A DNA stretch of 64,000 nucleotides from Gleditsia sinensis (lineage: Eukaryota; Streptophyta; Magnoliopsida; Fabales; Fabaceae), in NCBI GenBank assembly GCA_037074535.1, contig CM073472.1, forward strand, positions 1,748,501-1,812,500, read 5' to 3'. This document shows, piece by piece, positions 26,881 to 38,691 of the stretch. Below the pieces are notes generated by a model. It was not told the DNA's origin. It ran no database searches and saw nothing but the letters and a program-made list of their open reading frames with translations. A program made the position numbers and the translations under genes. Within the stretch, counting starts at the first letter, position 1. Each line of letters opens with the position of its first letter.

Positions 26881-27020
26881 TTTCTTCACGAAAACTTCAA
26901 GTTTTGTATTTGACATAATACGCCTTACCTAAACCAAGTTATCCAACAAAAATGGAAGATTATGTTGAAATTTCAAATGATTCAAAACTCGAAACAAAAC
27001 CAAGTCAAGGATCCTTTCTT

Positions 27021-27943
27021 CTAGTGTCCATGTTTTTCAGTGTTGGAGTCAGCAATGGAGCCTGAGTGCTTCTTCGTGTTGCCTCCGACCAGAGATGAGA
27101 TAGCGGCAACATTCCTCTGGCAATCCATGTTGACGTAGAACTTCAAGAACAGTAACAGAATAGCAGCATTCAGAACAGAATTGAAGACCCAAGCTCCAAT
27201 TCCATTGCACCCTCCTCTCCTATCAAGAAATGCAACGAAATCACCCCAATATGACAAACCATATTGATACCCAACAACAACATCTGGCAATACACAGGGA
27301 AGGAAAAGCACTTGCTTGGCAACCCGATCTCTGCCCAGAATCGGTACCCATAGACCATGGAGTAAACCAAAGTGGTTAACATTATACCCAATACCTGAAA
27401 GGACTGCGAAAATTCGAGCCACAGGAATGATATAAGCAGGAGAATGGAGTGGTTAAATAGTCTGAAAAAGGAGAGCTTCCGGTGACGAAGAATGGTGAAG
27501 AATGTTCGCAACAGGTGAAGGAAGCGAGAGAGGTGGAAAACGTAGGACCAAAAGAAGACGGAGCCGGAGGGACGAATACCAAATGGGAAGCAGAGGAACC
27601 ATTCGAAGGGGGCGGTTCTTGTGCGCCACCATAACCATAACCACCGGGTGTCTCGGATTTCGGCATCGGCGGACAAGAGCATGCCAACAAATGTGAGGAC
27701 GGAAATGGAAGCCATGGCGAGGCTATGAAAGGCGGGAATAGAACCCAATGGGACAGGACGGTGGCGACGGCAGATGATGAGGATGAGACGGAGGGAAAGA
27801 GCAGCGACTACGTAGGCGGCAATGGCAGAGATGAGAAAGGACCAGGAGGAGCCCCATGATTGGGTGGGGATCCAGCGGAACAATACAATAGAAGGATGCT
27901 CCAATAGCCAATATTTAAAGCCGTGTTTTACGGAGAATCCCAT
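27021..27943 (-). CDS. ELO-like fatty acid elongase (plant HOS3/ELO type) with an apparent frameshift
   Basis: Multi-pass ER protein of the plant ELO-like family, related to enzymes that condense malonyl-CoA with long acyl-CoA. Read on the minus strand from ATG 27943 (MGFSVKHGFKYWLLEHPSIV). Visible blocks are RWIPTQSWGSSWSF, RPVPLGSIPAFHSLAMA, FFWSYVFHLSRFLHLLRTFF, the histidine-box equivalent RLFNHSILL (161-169) and FLWLEFSQSFQVL. After residue 240 (HFL, codon ending at 27224) the family sequence continues as GGCNGIGAWVFNSVLNAAIL in a different frame, reached only if one base is missing or two are extra between 27223 and 27213. As read, the protein ends after 257 residues; with the frame restored the family length would be about 306. 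Sequencing error and real mutation cannot be told apart here. Single exon. Confidence 0.82.
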
Positions 27944-28560
27944 GTGTTGTGTGAATTTCTTTCCTGGCTCTGTCGAATGGGAAGGCCTTCTAATACAACT
28001 CTTCTATTACAGTGAAAGTGTATTTTCAGATTTCGTTAGTAATATTTTAAATAACTACTCTTTCATATTAAAATTTAAAATTGGATTTAGATTAAATTAA
28101 AATATTATCTTCTTAGTAAATATAGTGCAGATAAAGATAAACAATACCGAATATCGAATATATAATTTTGCTGTAAAAAATAGTATTGAAAAGTATAAGT
28201 AAAACGTTCTAAAACGGAGACTACTGCATATAAAGGGAATCGGCGGCTACGTTGTTATTGCTTCCTACTCACAAGCGGTCATTGCGGTCAACGGAAAGTC
28301 TAATGTGAGTTTTAATTGGTTGGATTGCAAAATATTGCTGCAAATCCGTCGTTCCAAATCTCTAGTCACCACGAATTGCCAATAGCATAACGCCAACTGG
28401 GAAAAAAATTTCGGGTTTTGTCGTAATTTCAGTTTTTTTTTTTTGGTTTTCCTTCAGACCTTTCCGGATGTCAAAAATAAAAGTAAGGAATCTTAAGAAA
28501 ATACCTCGTCGTCTTTGTTTTCATTACTGGACAAAGTTGAACTATTCTCCTGCAAACAAA
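27944..28560. other. Divergent intergenic region between ELO-like and RING genes
   Basis: Short shared upstream region of two diverging genes. No coding signal is seen. It probably holds both promoters. Confidence 0.5.
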
Positions 28561-28659
28561 TCAATGCCTTCTAGTTTCTGATACCCATCTTTGTGTTTTG
28601 TCTTCAAGGATTCATCTTTTTTGTGGGATCTGTCCGCCACTCATTTTTTCTGCAGATTG

Positions 28660-29268
28660 GTAACTTTGTTTCCCCTGAATCTGTTGATCTATTCATTGCG
28701 TAGTTTCTTTTTTTAATGTTTCTTTTTGAATTCATTTTCTCAATTGTGATGGCCGGAATCTATGAATCCTGATTTCCTTTGTAACTCTTTTGAATTTCGT
28801 ACACGAAATGATGCATAACTCGTTGTCATGATGAAACAAGATCTGGGGTTGTGGGCATTTGAGTTTGAGAGGGATTTTTTTGTCTTTGGTTCTTAGAACG
28901 GACTTTGATACACCTTTCCACGAAATCGAGGTTGGTTTCGTGCTGGATGACTGTGGGTATCTCATAATTCGAAATAACTTCTAAACAACATATAGAGCTT
29001 CATATTTGATGAATTATGCCCATCACGAATGTAATGATCTTTGATCTTACGCAATTGACGGTTTTCTCGGGGACACTGGGGAAGAAGAGCTCATTGTTTG
29101 CATGGGATAACATACAAATAAATGCACTTTGCTTGCTTTGAACTGTTCCTACGTTTTTGATTCGCCATTATGACTCATAACGTCATCAACTGTTGTGTTT
29201 TTGCCTTACATTATGTTGAATGTGTATGCAAATTGTCGTATATAATGAGTTAGATATGGCTGGTGTAG
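28660..29268 (+). other. Inferred 5' UTR intron of the RING gene
   Basis: A donor (attg|gtaact) at 28660 and an acceptor (ggtgtag) ending at 29268 lie upstream of the RING start codon. The exon between acceptor and ATG is only 25 bases. Inferred from splice signals. Confidence 0.4.
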
Positions 29269-29293
29269 GCATCTGAAGGCTTGGGTGCAATAG

Positions 29294-29983
29294 ATGGCAA
29301 GTAGGTTTGGGGAATCAACAAGCAGGTCACCCCCAAGCCCTTCCTGCTCCAGCAACAATAATAGTAGCGATGCAGGCAATTTTGAATGCAACATTTGCTT
29401 TGAATTAGCTCAAGACCCTATTATTACTTTATGTGGTCATCTTTTCTGTTGGCCTTGTCTTTACAAATGGCTTCACTTTCACTCACAGTCCCGAGAATGC
29501 CCTGTGTGCAAGGCCCTCATTGAGGAGGAGAAATTGGTTCCCTTATATGGGAGAGGGAAGACATCAACTGACCCAAGGTCAAGGTCTATTCCTGGCATTA
29601 ATATACCACATCGTCCATCTGGTCAGAGACCTGAAACTGCCCCACCACCTGAATCAAATCATTTTCCTCAACATGGTTTTGGATTCATGGGTGGGTTGGG
29701 AGGGCTTGCCCCAATGGCAACAGCAAGATTGGGGAATTTTACATTGTCCACAGCATTTGGTGGTTTCATTCCATCGTTATTCAACTTTCAATTGCATGGT
29801 TTTCATAATGGAACCATGTATGGTAGTCCAACTGGTTTTCATTATGGATTTTCTAATTCATTTCATGGTGGCCATGCTCATGGATATCCTCAGCACACGG
29901 GTCATGGACAACAAGATTATTTTCTGAAGAGGCTACTTATGTTTGTTGTTTTTTGTGTTGTTCTTGCTTTTATTTGGCAATAA
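29294..29983 (+). CDS. RING-HC E3 ubiquitin ligase, RNF5/RNF185-like (RMA-related), tail-anchored
   Basis: A 229-residue protein in one coding exon. Residues 10-26 are Ser/Pro rich. The RING-HC finger spans 32-72 with the C3HC4 pattern C32-x2-C35, C47-x-H49-x2-C52-x2-C55 and C69-x2-C72, and the typical sequence CGHLFCWPCLYKWL. A Gly/His/Phe-rich middle (150-205) leads to a single C-terminal membrane helix (about 209-228, LLMFVVFCVVLAFIW) that ends the protein. Proteins of this family sit in the ER membrane and add ubiquitin in ER-associated degradation. The start is the ATG 25 bases after the inferred UTR acceptor. Nothing looks broken. Among plant members it resembles the RNF185-like group more than classic RMA1. 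Confidence 0.92.
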   Translation: MASRFGESTSRSPPSPSCSSNNNSSDAGNFECNICFELAQDPIITLCGHLFCWPCLYKWLHFHSQSRECPVCKALIEEEKLVPLYGRGKTSTDPRSRSIPGINIPHRPSGQRPETAPPPESNHFPQHGFGFMGGLGGLAPMATARLGNFTLSTAFGGFIPSLFNFQLHGFHNGTMYGSPTGFHYGFSNSFHGGHAHGYPQHTGHGQQDYFLKRLLMFVVFCVVLAFIWQ

Positions 29984-32900
29984 ATCGGATAGAGGTGAGG
30001 CTGCTAACAAAAACTATTGTCTTTTCCAAACTTATGTTATTGTAGATCTTCTGGTTTGCTCTATCTGTATCAAAGTAAATTGTTCATATCATACTGCCTT
30101 AATACTCTTGTAGTTATTATCTTGCTGATTAGTTTGTGGGAATTGATTTGCATGCTTCCCATATGCTATATCTCATCTCCAGAGAATGCAAGCAAACACA
30201 CATAGACATGTTAGTTTGATGATGGTGATTATATTGATTGCTGAATGAAGTGGGAGGAATAATGGAGTTATGTTTTTCTTTTAATTTCTTGTCATTATTT
30301 ACTTCTGGGTTTGATAATTATGTTTTGCAGTTTTCACTGTCTTAGATGTGGATTTGTGTTCATTTGGTGATTTGTTCACTGGAATTTTTTGTGTTGCTGT
30401 AGAACCTTGGCTCCTGGGAAATTAGTGGGCTTTCTTTCCATGCTAGGGGGAACTCTTTGGAATAACTCACTATATATTTAGCTTTGGAACTGTTGCTCTA
30501 TTTCAATTGTTTGTCACCTTCCCTTTATGACAGTTACTTACCTTTCGACTGATGTTATGATTGGCATTTGAAGTGCTGGCCTATCTATCATCAACACAGA
30601 ATATTCTAACCAACCCCCCAAGCCACCCCACCCGGGTTAATTTCAATTTACTTCTTTGATGTTTGTCTAAATTTGAACAATTGTCAGCAGATTATCTATT
30701 GCAATTCAGAAGATTTTGTTGTTGTTTCATTCCAAGGTCTTGGTGGACAGCAATAGACTGACTGGTGGCAAGCATTATGGTAAAGATTTGTCATCCCATT
30801 TAGCACATTGTGCTCTCTTGTTTCATTCACAGCTGTGTTCTTTGAATTTCAACACTTGAGATTTCTTCCAATCAAAGCTTCTAGGATTGTTTGGGTTGTT
30901 AACTGTGATCGCATTTAATGTTTGAAGGATCATGTTTCAGTCTTCACGGAATCGGTTTGAGTTTGGATGGTTGTTGGTTTTTGTTTATTTGGGTGAACGG
31001 GTTATGGGACAGCCAAATGGTGGTGTTTGAAAATTTTAAACTGCTTATCAGTATATTAAGTGGGCATATGATAGGATTGTTTTTCAGCGTCTAGATATAT
31101 GAGTGTCTTGAGTATTCTTGTTGTTGCGTCTGCATGTCGTGAGGAATTTTCGTAGGAGCGCAGGACCCAGGGATTTGATTATATGCCTGTTAAGAGATTA
31201 GAGACCTCCTTTCTAGGAGAGGTTGGTAGGTGACTACTGAGTAGGTGGCCATTGAGACGAGGTCTCTTTTCCTTCATAATCCGAGCTGAGATTAGTATTA
31301 GTTTTAAGGTCGGGGTCAGCTTTAGGCAAGCGGAATAGATTTTTTTTTCTCTTTTTAAAATATAAAGTTATAGGCCGTCGATGTTATTTTATTTCAAAAT
31401 AATAACATTACCTGAAAATGAATTTTTTTTTTTTTTTTTTGAAGTCTATTACGTGATCAGGCTATTACCTCAGCTTTGATGGAAAGTAAGTTACCACTGA
31501 ATTAAGTGGCTTAAAAACTATGTTATCTACTTTAAGTTTCTTTATATAATAAAATGAAATCTTTTCCAAAAAATATTAGCATCAAAACGTAACTTTCAAC
31601 AATTTCACCGAAAAAAACGTAATTTCGAACAATGGTAAGTGTTTCATTTTTTTATTTTAGTGTAAGAGTAACTCTTGTATTAAAAAAAACGCGAGCAAAA
31701 GTGGCACTACTTTCAAAGAAAATCTATTAAAGAACAAAGAATCGTATCAATAATATACAAAAAGAAGTAATATAATTTTTAACTTCTTCTAAAAGTTTAC
31801 GAATTATTTTTTCTTTTAGTTGTGTCGGTGTTGATGTGAATCTAAAGAGACAGACAGCAACTCTTGTCTTCAAAAAAGAAAAATGCTTTAAATAGGAGAG
31901 AAAGCAACAAAATGAACAAGCTGAGAGGAGAAAAAAAAGAAGGTTGCAGCTTGCCGGCAACAGCCAACAGTCCTAAAGGCAAAAGCTTGAGAGCTGGATG
32001 ATAAGTGTTTCTAAGCATGAAATTTGCGCACCAAATTGTTTGTTTTTTGTTTTTTAATTTATTTATAAAATTATGATAAAACATATTACATCAAGCACAA
32101 AAATCACAACAATAAAAGACACAATCAGGTGAAATAAGCAAAAAAAAAAATAATCTTACAACTTCTGAGCAAATAAAAATTAAATACTACAATAAAAAAA
32201 ATACACTGTCAATATATCTCTTTATTACAACAAAATGCTTATAATAGAAAAAGAAGGAAATAAATAAATATTTATAAAAAATAATACATTTCTCAATTTT
32301 TTTAAATTAATTTTTTTCAAATTTCTTTTATTAAAATATAAATAAATAAATTATAAATCTGAATATAAGATATGTAAAATCTTAAAATTTTAAATATCAT
32401 CTCAATGAACTTTTCTTTACGTGAAGTAAAAATCTCTCTCAGAACAAAAAAAGAAAGAAACTCTCTTTAAAAAAAAAAAAGAAGAAATGAAATAAAACAA
32501 AAGAAAAGACTAACAAAAAAAAAATGTACCCAAAGAACTCGGGCCGTTGCTGCAGCTTGGGTTGCAGAAATAACTTGTTGGAACTTTTATCTAGCCCTGC
32601 ACCTATCTGTTATTGGCACATTGGTTGTGAACTTCGGAAAATAGGCCTCATGGACCTGTAGTTGGAGAGCGATGGTTCACATGACGTTTTTTACTTATGG
32701 TGTACGTATGAGGGGCTAGCTGCAGTCACACCGAAAGATGCAACGATGGCAGTCAGTGTTTTTTGGGACGAGGGAGGAGGAAGGAAGAGAGACCCCCTGG
32801 CCCCTTTCTTTTCTTTTAATATTGTCTACTCGTCAGTTCTCCTCTCTCCTTATGACTTGTGAGAATTCCTTTTCTTTTCATAAAAAATTTGTCCTCTTCA

Positions 32901-34085
32901 ATGAAAGAGTCAAAGAGCGTTAGTCCTTTTAATTGTTATCTAAAAATTCACATTATACATCACCAAATTTTTTATTGGCCTAAAAAGAACCTTTCAAAGA
33001 AAAGATAGGGATGTGTTGCCTCTACTTTAGTGTTTTTAATTTGCAACTTTTTTTGAAGTGTGTTGCCTCATTCTCGCCTATGTTGTTTTTCCAAAAGTGT
33101 GGACTCATTCAAGTTGATTTGTTATAGTAAGTGATATCATATTTTTTTGGTATCTCTTGACTTGATACATGATCCAATGGTATTTCTCATTGACCACAAA
33201 ATAGTGTCTTAATTAGGAGCGGATTGATATATATATATATTATTTGCGAGTGGGACACCAAGATAAACGAAGAGAACATCGAAAGAAATTATGAGCAGGT
33301 GCATAAAGGTTACATGCTCGTCAATGAAACGATATGGTTTTGAGGGAAACATCAACCGTAATACGTTGAAGATAAAAGTAAACCCTCCAAATTTTAATTG
33401 CAATGATTTTTTCTTTTGTCATTAGCTCTCAAGAACTGGATTATTTAACCATTATATGATGTCTACAGAGAAACTGCATTATTTTTTTTTTTAAGGAATG
33501 GCCAAATGGCAAAAATCTCTTATATTACCTTTAATATTATAATTGGCAATGCTAGCTTTTATTTTGTTGTCACATTTGCCTTTTGTATAAAACCTGCTTT
33601 GTAAACAAAATGGTTTCAAACGTAAGCTAAGAAGGCCACTCTAATAAAGTATTTGAATATAAATAAAATTAACAGATTTTAGCAAAAGTATTTTTTTTTT
33701 TAATCTACAGTCAATATATATATTATCTTTAATATAATAATGTGACAACTTGACAGATTAAAATTTAAGTCTAATAGAACAAGATATTTAAGTTAATCAA
33801 TTATATTTCTATTTAGATAGAATACTTAAATGCAAATAAATTTGTTCATATTTAAATGTAACTTGTTTTATTATTATTATTATTATTTTGCTAAGCAAAT
33901 TTAATGACATTTGATTCAAAAGGAAATGAATAAAAGAAAATATATAAGATCCTTCCTAGTGTAAAGGGTATTGTAGTTTTTCCTGCTAATTCTAATGTTT
34001 GTAATAAAATATATATATGCAGTTCCACGTAGGGAGAAGCAAGGTAAATAAGCAACGTGTCCGCAGAACCAACGGGTGATTAAAG
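29984..34085. other. 3' region of RING gene and AT-rich intergenic DNA
   Basis: The first several hundred bases are probably 3' UTR, perhaps with a UTR intron after a tag|gtgagg-type donor near 29994. The rest is AT-rich, with poly-T/A runs at 31424-31440 and near 32470 and a short AT repeat at 33228-33240. Short open frames here have no recognisable motifs. No gene supported. Confidence 0.5.
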
Positions 34086-34517
34086 ATGGATCGAAGTAAT
34101 CGTTCATCACCGAAGGAAGGCCGGCCGGGGGACTTTGAATTGAATTGGCCTCCCCCTCAAAAACAAAAGAAATTGTTAGGGCATCATGTGCACCTCATTT
34201 ACACTGCTTTTGTCTTTTTACCTTTTTCTTTGTTTCCTTTCACAACTCAAAACCCAATCCGCAATTTTAATGCAGGAGACGAACATTTTGTGAATCCGAA
34301 CATCTTCTTACTAATTAATGTTTCTCTTACTATATATATTCCATGTCTAATTAAATACCCAACCTTGTTTCCATATTGCAATTCTTGTTTACTTGGCATG
34401 CATAGACACGATGAACGTGTTTTCTGGGGTGCATTTGGTTTTGCGTCTGTTCTTGGTGGCTTGTACCAAATTGCTGCAGAGGCTTGGATTCTGCTAGTAA
34501 AACTAGATCGCTTTTAA
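34086..34517 (+). CDS. Hypothetical small membrane protein, two exons
   Basis: Not recognised. A model with exons 34086-34174 and 34406-34517 and a 231-bp intron (gttagg...catag) gives a 66-residue protein: a polar N-terminus (MDRSNRSSPKEGRPGDFE, then LNWPPPQKQKK), a charged HDERVFW, and a hydrophobic helix GAFGFASVLGGLYQIAAEAW ending near VKLDRF. Without splicing the frame is also open (143 residues), but the middle then reads as AT-rich intron-like sequence. Codon content in both exons is GC-richer than the flanks, and the helix is well formed. No homologue can be named. It could be a real small tail-anchored protein or chance. Confidence 0.45.
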   Translation: MDRSNRSSPKEGRPGDFELNWPPPQKQKKLLGHHVHLIYTAFVFLPFSLFPFTTQNPIRNFNAGDEHFVNPNIFLLINVSLTIYIPCLIKYPTLFPYCNSCLLGMHRHDERVFWGAFGFASVLGGLYQIAAEAWILLVKLDRF

Positions 34518-36052
34518 CATCGGCTGAAGAGCCACTGAACTTTTATAAAAATATATGTATTCGATCACATCATATACATATGTATATGCTATGACCTTAT
34601 TTTCCTCACTTTGTTTTACTTTAACTTAGTTTTGACGGACATTTCAGATTTTATATTTTCATTCCATTTTTATTAATATCTTTTGCTTTTTTTTTATATG
34701 ATTGTCAATCAATAATTAGGGATGATAATTTTCACCATTTATAAAAATCTGTGTGAGATTGCCCTGCATGGGAATACAGAAAAAAAAAAGTTCTTGTGAA
34801 ATATGTTCTTAACATGGGAACGAAGATTGGACAGAGAGACAAAAGAGTAGTAGAGAAGGAGAGCAATAACCATACCTCTTCTACAATAGTGTCCATTTTT
34901 AAACACCAAAATTAATTCTTGATATGAGATATGCACGTAAGGGAATCTTTCTTTTTATTATATTAATATAATACTGAAGTTTGAATGTTATTTACTCATG
35001 ATTTAGGTTATGGCTTCGCTTAAGGATCATTTAGGTAATTGCAATTATAATGCCTAAGAGATTGAGTATGAATATATAAAAAAAATGTATTGAATCATCA
35101 AGTAGCATACGCTTATTCTTATATATGTACGTAGATGGAGACCCAGAATCATTGACATTAGGCTTAAGTCTGTGGGACAGACGCACACTAGGAAGTATGA
35201 GCACATTTAATTAACCCACGCAGTTAGGCACAAAAGAGATAAAAATAAAAAATAAATAAACGAAAATAATAATTGGTCAGTCAATTGTGGTTTATTCCAA
35301 GTTGATGATTTTAAATAAAGATGGCATTAATTACACACCAAACAACATAGATATATAACTGACTTGGGATATATTAAAATTGGGTTCTTAGGAATAAATT
35401 AAATTTGGTGAAGTGGTTGCTATTGGAGGATTCGGTTGGAGGTACATAGTTTTCGGATGGTACGTAGTTCACTCTTTAGAAGAAGCAAACAGCACGACCC
35501 ATGAACCATTTAACAACATCAACGTGCCTTGAAGATGAATACGCAGAGAAAGCCGTAGCAACAACGCTAGCTGCCATTGCCAATGTTAGTCACCCGAGGA
35601 CGCTCTTTACTAGTCTGCCGTCACATTCACTTTCCCATGAAGTAAATGCGAGGGTTTTTTCGTCCTAGGAATTTGTCAGATACATACCAGGTGGCACCAA
35701 GTGGTTTTAAATGTGTGAATAGATAACCCATACGATGATCGAAATTAAGATGTAGTTAATGAGACGGGATGACGAAGGCAGTAAAGCTTGAAGGAGGGTC
35801 CCATGCCTGAAAATGCAACACGCCCGGACCCAATGTGTCCTTTACCTAATTCTGCCTTCATATATTCTTGACTTTTCCCTCTCTTCCACTGTGTAGCCTG
35901 GCCTTCGCCATCTCTCCTTTTTTTTTTTTAATTAGTTTTTCTAACTCAAAGGCGCGTTTCAAACCTCAGACTCCAAATTATAAGCCAACCCATTGATCTT
36001 GTCCTCTCTCAAATCTAGCTTAGACACCCTTTTCCTCTGTGCAATATATACT
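34518..36052. other. Intergenic region upstream of GATL gene
   Basis: No gene supported. It includes the presumed GATL promoter and a pyrimidine-rich leader just upstream of 36053. Confidence 0.5.
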
Positions 36053-37090
36053 ATGCCAAAACCGGCGCTCCCACCCTTCCTCACCCTCATCTTCATTTTG
36101 CTACCGTGTGTGTCCTCCTCTTCCACCACCACCCCCAAGAATGCCTCAGACAATACCACTATCACCCAGCGATTCAGAGAAGCCCCCCAATTCTACAACT
36201 CCCCAGACTGCACCGACAATACTGATAACGCTGTTCATATTGCAATGACCCTCGACACGACATACATCCGCGGCTCCATGGCTGCAGTCCTCTCCGTCCT
36301 CCAACACTCTTCCTGTCCCCAAAACATCTTCTTCCACTTTGTCTGTTCCTCCAACGCCTCCATCCTACGCGCCGCCATTTCCAAATCCTTCCCTTACCTC
36401 AAATTCCAAGTCTACAACTTTGACGGCTCCACAGTGTCGGGCCTCATCTCCACCTCTATTCGCTCCGCACTGGATTGCCCTCTCAACTATGCACGCAGCT
36501 ACTTGGCGAACCTCCTACCATTAGGTGTTGGACGAGTGGTCTACTTGGATTCCGACCTCATCCTGGTAGATGACATCTCAAAATTGGCATCCATCTCACT
36601 GGGGGAGAATTCAGTGTTAGCAGCTCCGGAATATTGCAACGCCAATTTCACCTTCTATTTCACTCCAACATTTTGGTCCAGCCCGCCTCTGGCACTCACA
36701 TTTGCAAACAGAAAGGCCTGCTATTTTAATACGGGGGTGATGGTGATGGATCTAGAGCGGTGGCGAGCAGGGGATTACACAACCAAGATAGAGGAGTGGA
36801 TGGAGGTGCAGAAGAGGATGAGAATCTACGAGCTAGGTTCCTTGCCACCGTTTTTGCTAGTATTTGCTGGGAATATAACTCCAGTGGATCACAGATGGAA
36901 CCAACATGGCCTGGGGGGTGACAACTTCCGTGGGCTCTGCAGGGATCTGCACCCTGGTCCGGTAAGTCTGTTGCATTGGAGTGGGAAAGGGAAGCCGTGG
37001 GCTCGATTGGACGCTAACAGGCCATGCCCTTTGGATGCACTTTGGGCACCTTATGATCTGCTACACACTCCTTTTGTTTTAGATTCTTGA
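36053..37090 (+). CDS. Galacturonosyltransferase-like protein (GATL, GT8 family)
   Basis: Intronless 345-residue Golgi glycosyltransferase of family GT8, acting in pectin or xylan assembly. The ATG at 36053 is chosen; an earlier in-frame TTG is not a plausible start. Residues 1-22 (MPKPALPPFLTLIFILLPCV) form a signal peptide or anchor. The catalytic core starts at EAPQFYNSPDC and HIAMTLDTTYIRGSMAAVLS. The metal-binding DXD is in RVVYLDSDLILVDD. Later come FNTGVMVMDLERWR, the acceptor-side VDHRWNQHGLGGDN and the C-terminal LLHWSGKGKPWARLD, all GATL hallmarks. Length and lack of introns fit GATL genes, which are shorter than true GAUTs. I cannot say which GATL number it is. Confidence 0.93.
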   Translation: MPKPALPPFLTLIFILLPCVSSSSTTTPKNASDNTTITQRFREAPQFYNSPDCTDNTDNAVHIAMTLDTTYIRGSMAAVLSVLQHSSCPQNIFFHFVCSSNASILRAAISKSFPYLKFQVYNFDGSTVSGLISTSIRSALDCPLNYARSYLANLLPLGVGRVVYLDSDLILVDDISKLASISLGENSVLAAPEYCNANFTFYFTPTFWSSPPLALTFANRKACYFNTGVMVMDLERWRAGDYTTKIEEWMEVQKRMRIYELGSLPPFLLVFAGNITPVDHRWNQHGLGGDNFRGLCRDLHPGPVSLLHWSGKGKPWARLDANRPCPLDALWAPYDLLHTPFVLDS

Positions 37091-38691
37091 AGCTTGTATC
37101 ATATATTCTCTCTGGGATGACGAAAATTTAAACAACCACTACACTCCAACACTCAAAAGGACAACAACTCGTCGTCTTCCCGCGCGCATGGAATTCTACT
37201 ATTTTAAATAACACGTACCAAGGTGGAAATCCTGGAAATGGATGGGATTCATAAACTTTTCAACTACTTGTATCAAATGACTGTGTATAGTTAAAGGAAG
37301 CATAATTTGAATGCGTAGATTCTGAAACTATTTTTTTTTTTCTAATAATAAAGTTTTGTATGGGCAATTTCCTGTTCTTTACATTCCCTTTTTTTTTCAT
37401 TTTAATTGTAATTATACTATCATAATACTAAGATCTTTAATTCCAGGTAACTGAAATCAGAGCAAAGACTAGTGGGCTGATCTTTTACTAAGTTGGAATG
37501 TTGGATTTTTCTGGATAAAGAGAGTAAAATGTAATAGAAGTAAAACTAGGATTTTGATGAAGAAGGAGTCATAGAAGTAACATAAATTAAACTTAGGTAA
37601 CTAATTCTAATCGGTAATTGACTGATTTTATTTGTCTTTTGAAAAAAGAAAAGCAGTGTCGGTAGAAAACACGTGGATTGGAGGAGTGGCCAAGTCTAAA
37701 CTGACACTGTACAAACTACATAGATTGCCGGATCAGGCGGAGTCCTCCCTTGTCGGCTCCCAGTTTGAATGTCCTGCGTGCGTGCGTGCATGTGTGAGTT
37801 ATTTTGTTTGAAATTTAATTAGAAAGATATATTTATATATATATATTTGGATATTTATTGTCCTGCATGCGTCACTCATTAAGAACCCTTCAATCTTGAA
37901 TGTAGAAACAATCCACACGTTGATTTTGGCACGCAAACATAACATCCTTTGCTTGCATGGGTAGTTAAGTGTATATAATTGCATTGCCCAGTCTTGCCTT
38001 TTACGAGGTCCTCATCTTTCCACCCCAAAAAAAAAAAAATATTGTTTTGTGTCACTATTTGTTCTTTTTCCAACCAATACTTCCCTTCTTCCACATTTAC
38101 ATCGGCCGACAAAACCTTTTCACCCGATAACTACAAGTCAACATTGAAGGAGTTGGTGTTAGTGGAAGTTTAAGTTTTTGCTGAGACAGGAATATAATTA
38201 GTTGTTAGATTTAACGTCACCATCGGGGACTTGTAGTTGCATATTATTACTGTTACGAAATCTTATTATGGCTTGTACTCTTGATAAGCCTAAGCCTAAT
38301 ATTAAAGCAATTGGAGTGGTTTATTTGTAATTTGCTCCAATGAATTCAAATTCAAAACAACACCCGAGCTACAACATGCTGGGCCTCTAATTAGGGCCAG
38401 TGCATGCTTTATATGGGCCTACTGGACTGGGTATATAACATGTGCCCCGTTTGACATTCTTTTGTCGCCTGTCCAAAAAAAAAAAGACATTCTTTCGTTG
38501 AGCAAATTCCACATGCGAAAATGCCAAGAAGGAAGCCTGCCTTGTTTCCTGGGGGGGGAGGTCAGTCTTTGAGGCAATTTCCTTGCAATCTACACTGTTT
38601 CATTTTTTTAAAATTAAATAATTTCCTATATAATTAACAACATCCTTCCACAACTACCAAATTAACATTCCCTCACAAGCTTAATCACTCT
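37091..38691. other. Intergenic region between GATL and CML genes
   Basis: No gene supported. It has a G-box-like cacgtg at 37670-37675 roughly 1 kb before the CML start, and AT-rich stretches near 37830. Confidence 0.45.

Larger units (their letters stand above)
20945..26900 (-). mobile_element. Decayed L1-type LINE retrotransposon
   Basis: A non-LTR retrotransposon read on the minus strand, with ORF1 (about 26.9-25.2 kb) and ORF2 (about 25.1-21.0 kb) in the usual order. The 3' end is placed at a 9-base A tract on the minus strand (20945-20953), just after the ORF2 stop. The 5' end is uncertain, between about 26,880 and 27,000. I saw no matching target duplication. Multiple in-frame stops and frame changes show it is inactive. 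It lies about 100 bp beyond the stop of the ELO-like gene on the same strand, so it may have landed in that gene's 3' region. Confidence 0.88.

Noticed and set aside
27822..28100. Open frames on the plus strand over the ELO-like gene
   Set aside because: They are shadows of the minus-strand gene and have no family resemblance.
35993..36052. Upstream in-frame TTG extending the GATL gene by 20 residues
   Set aside because: Not an ATG; the signal peptide starts naturally at the ATG at 36053.
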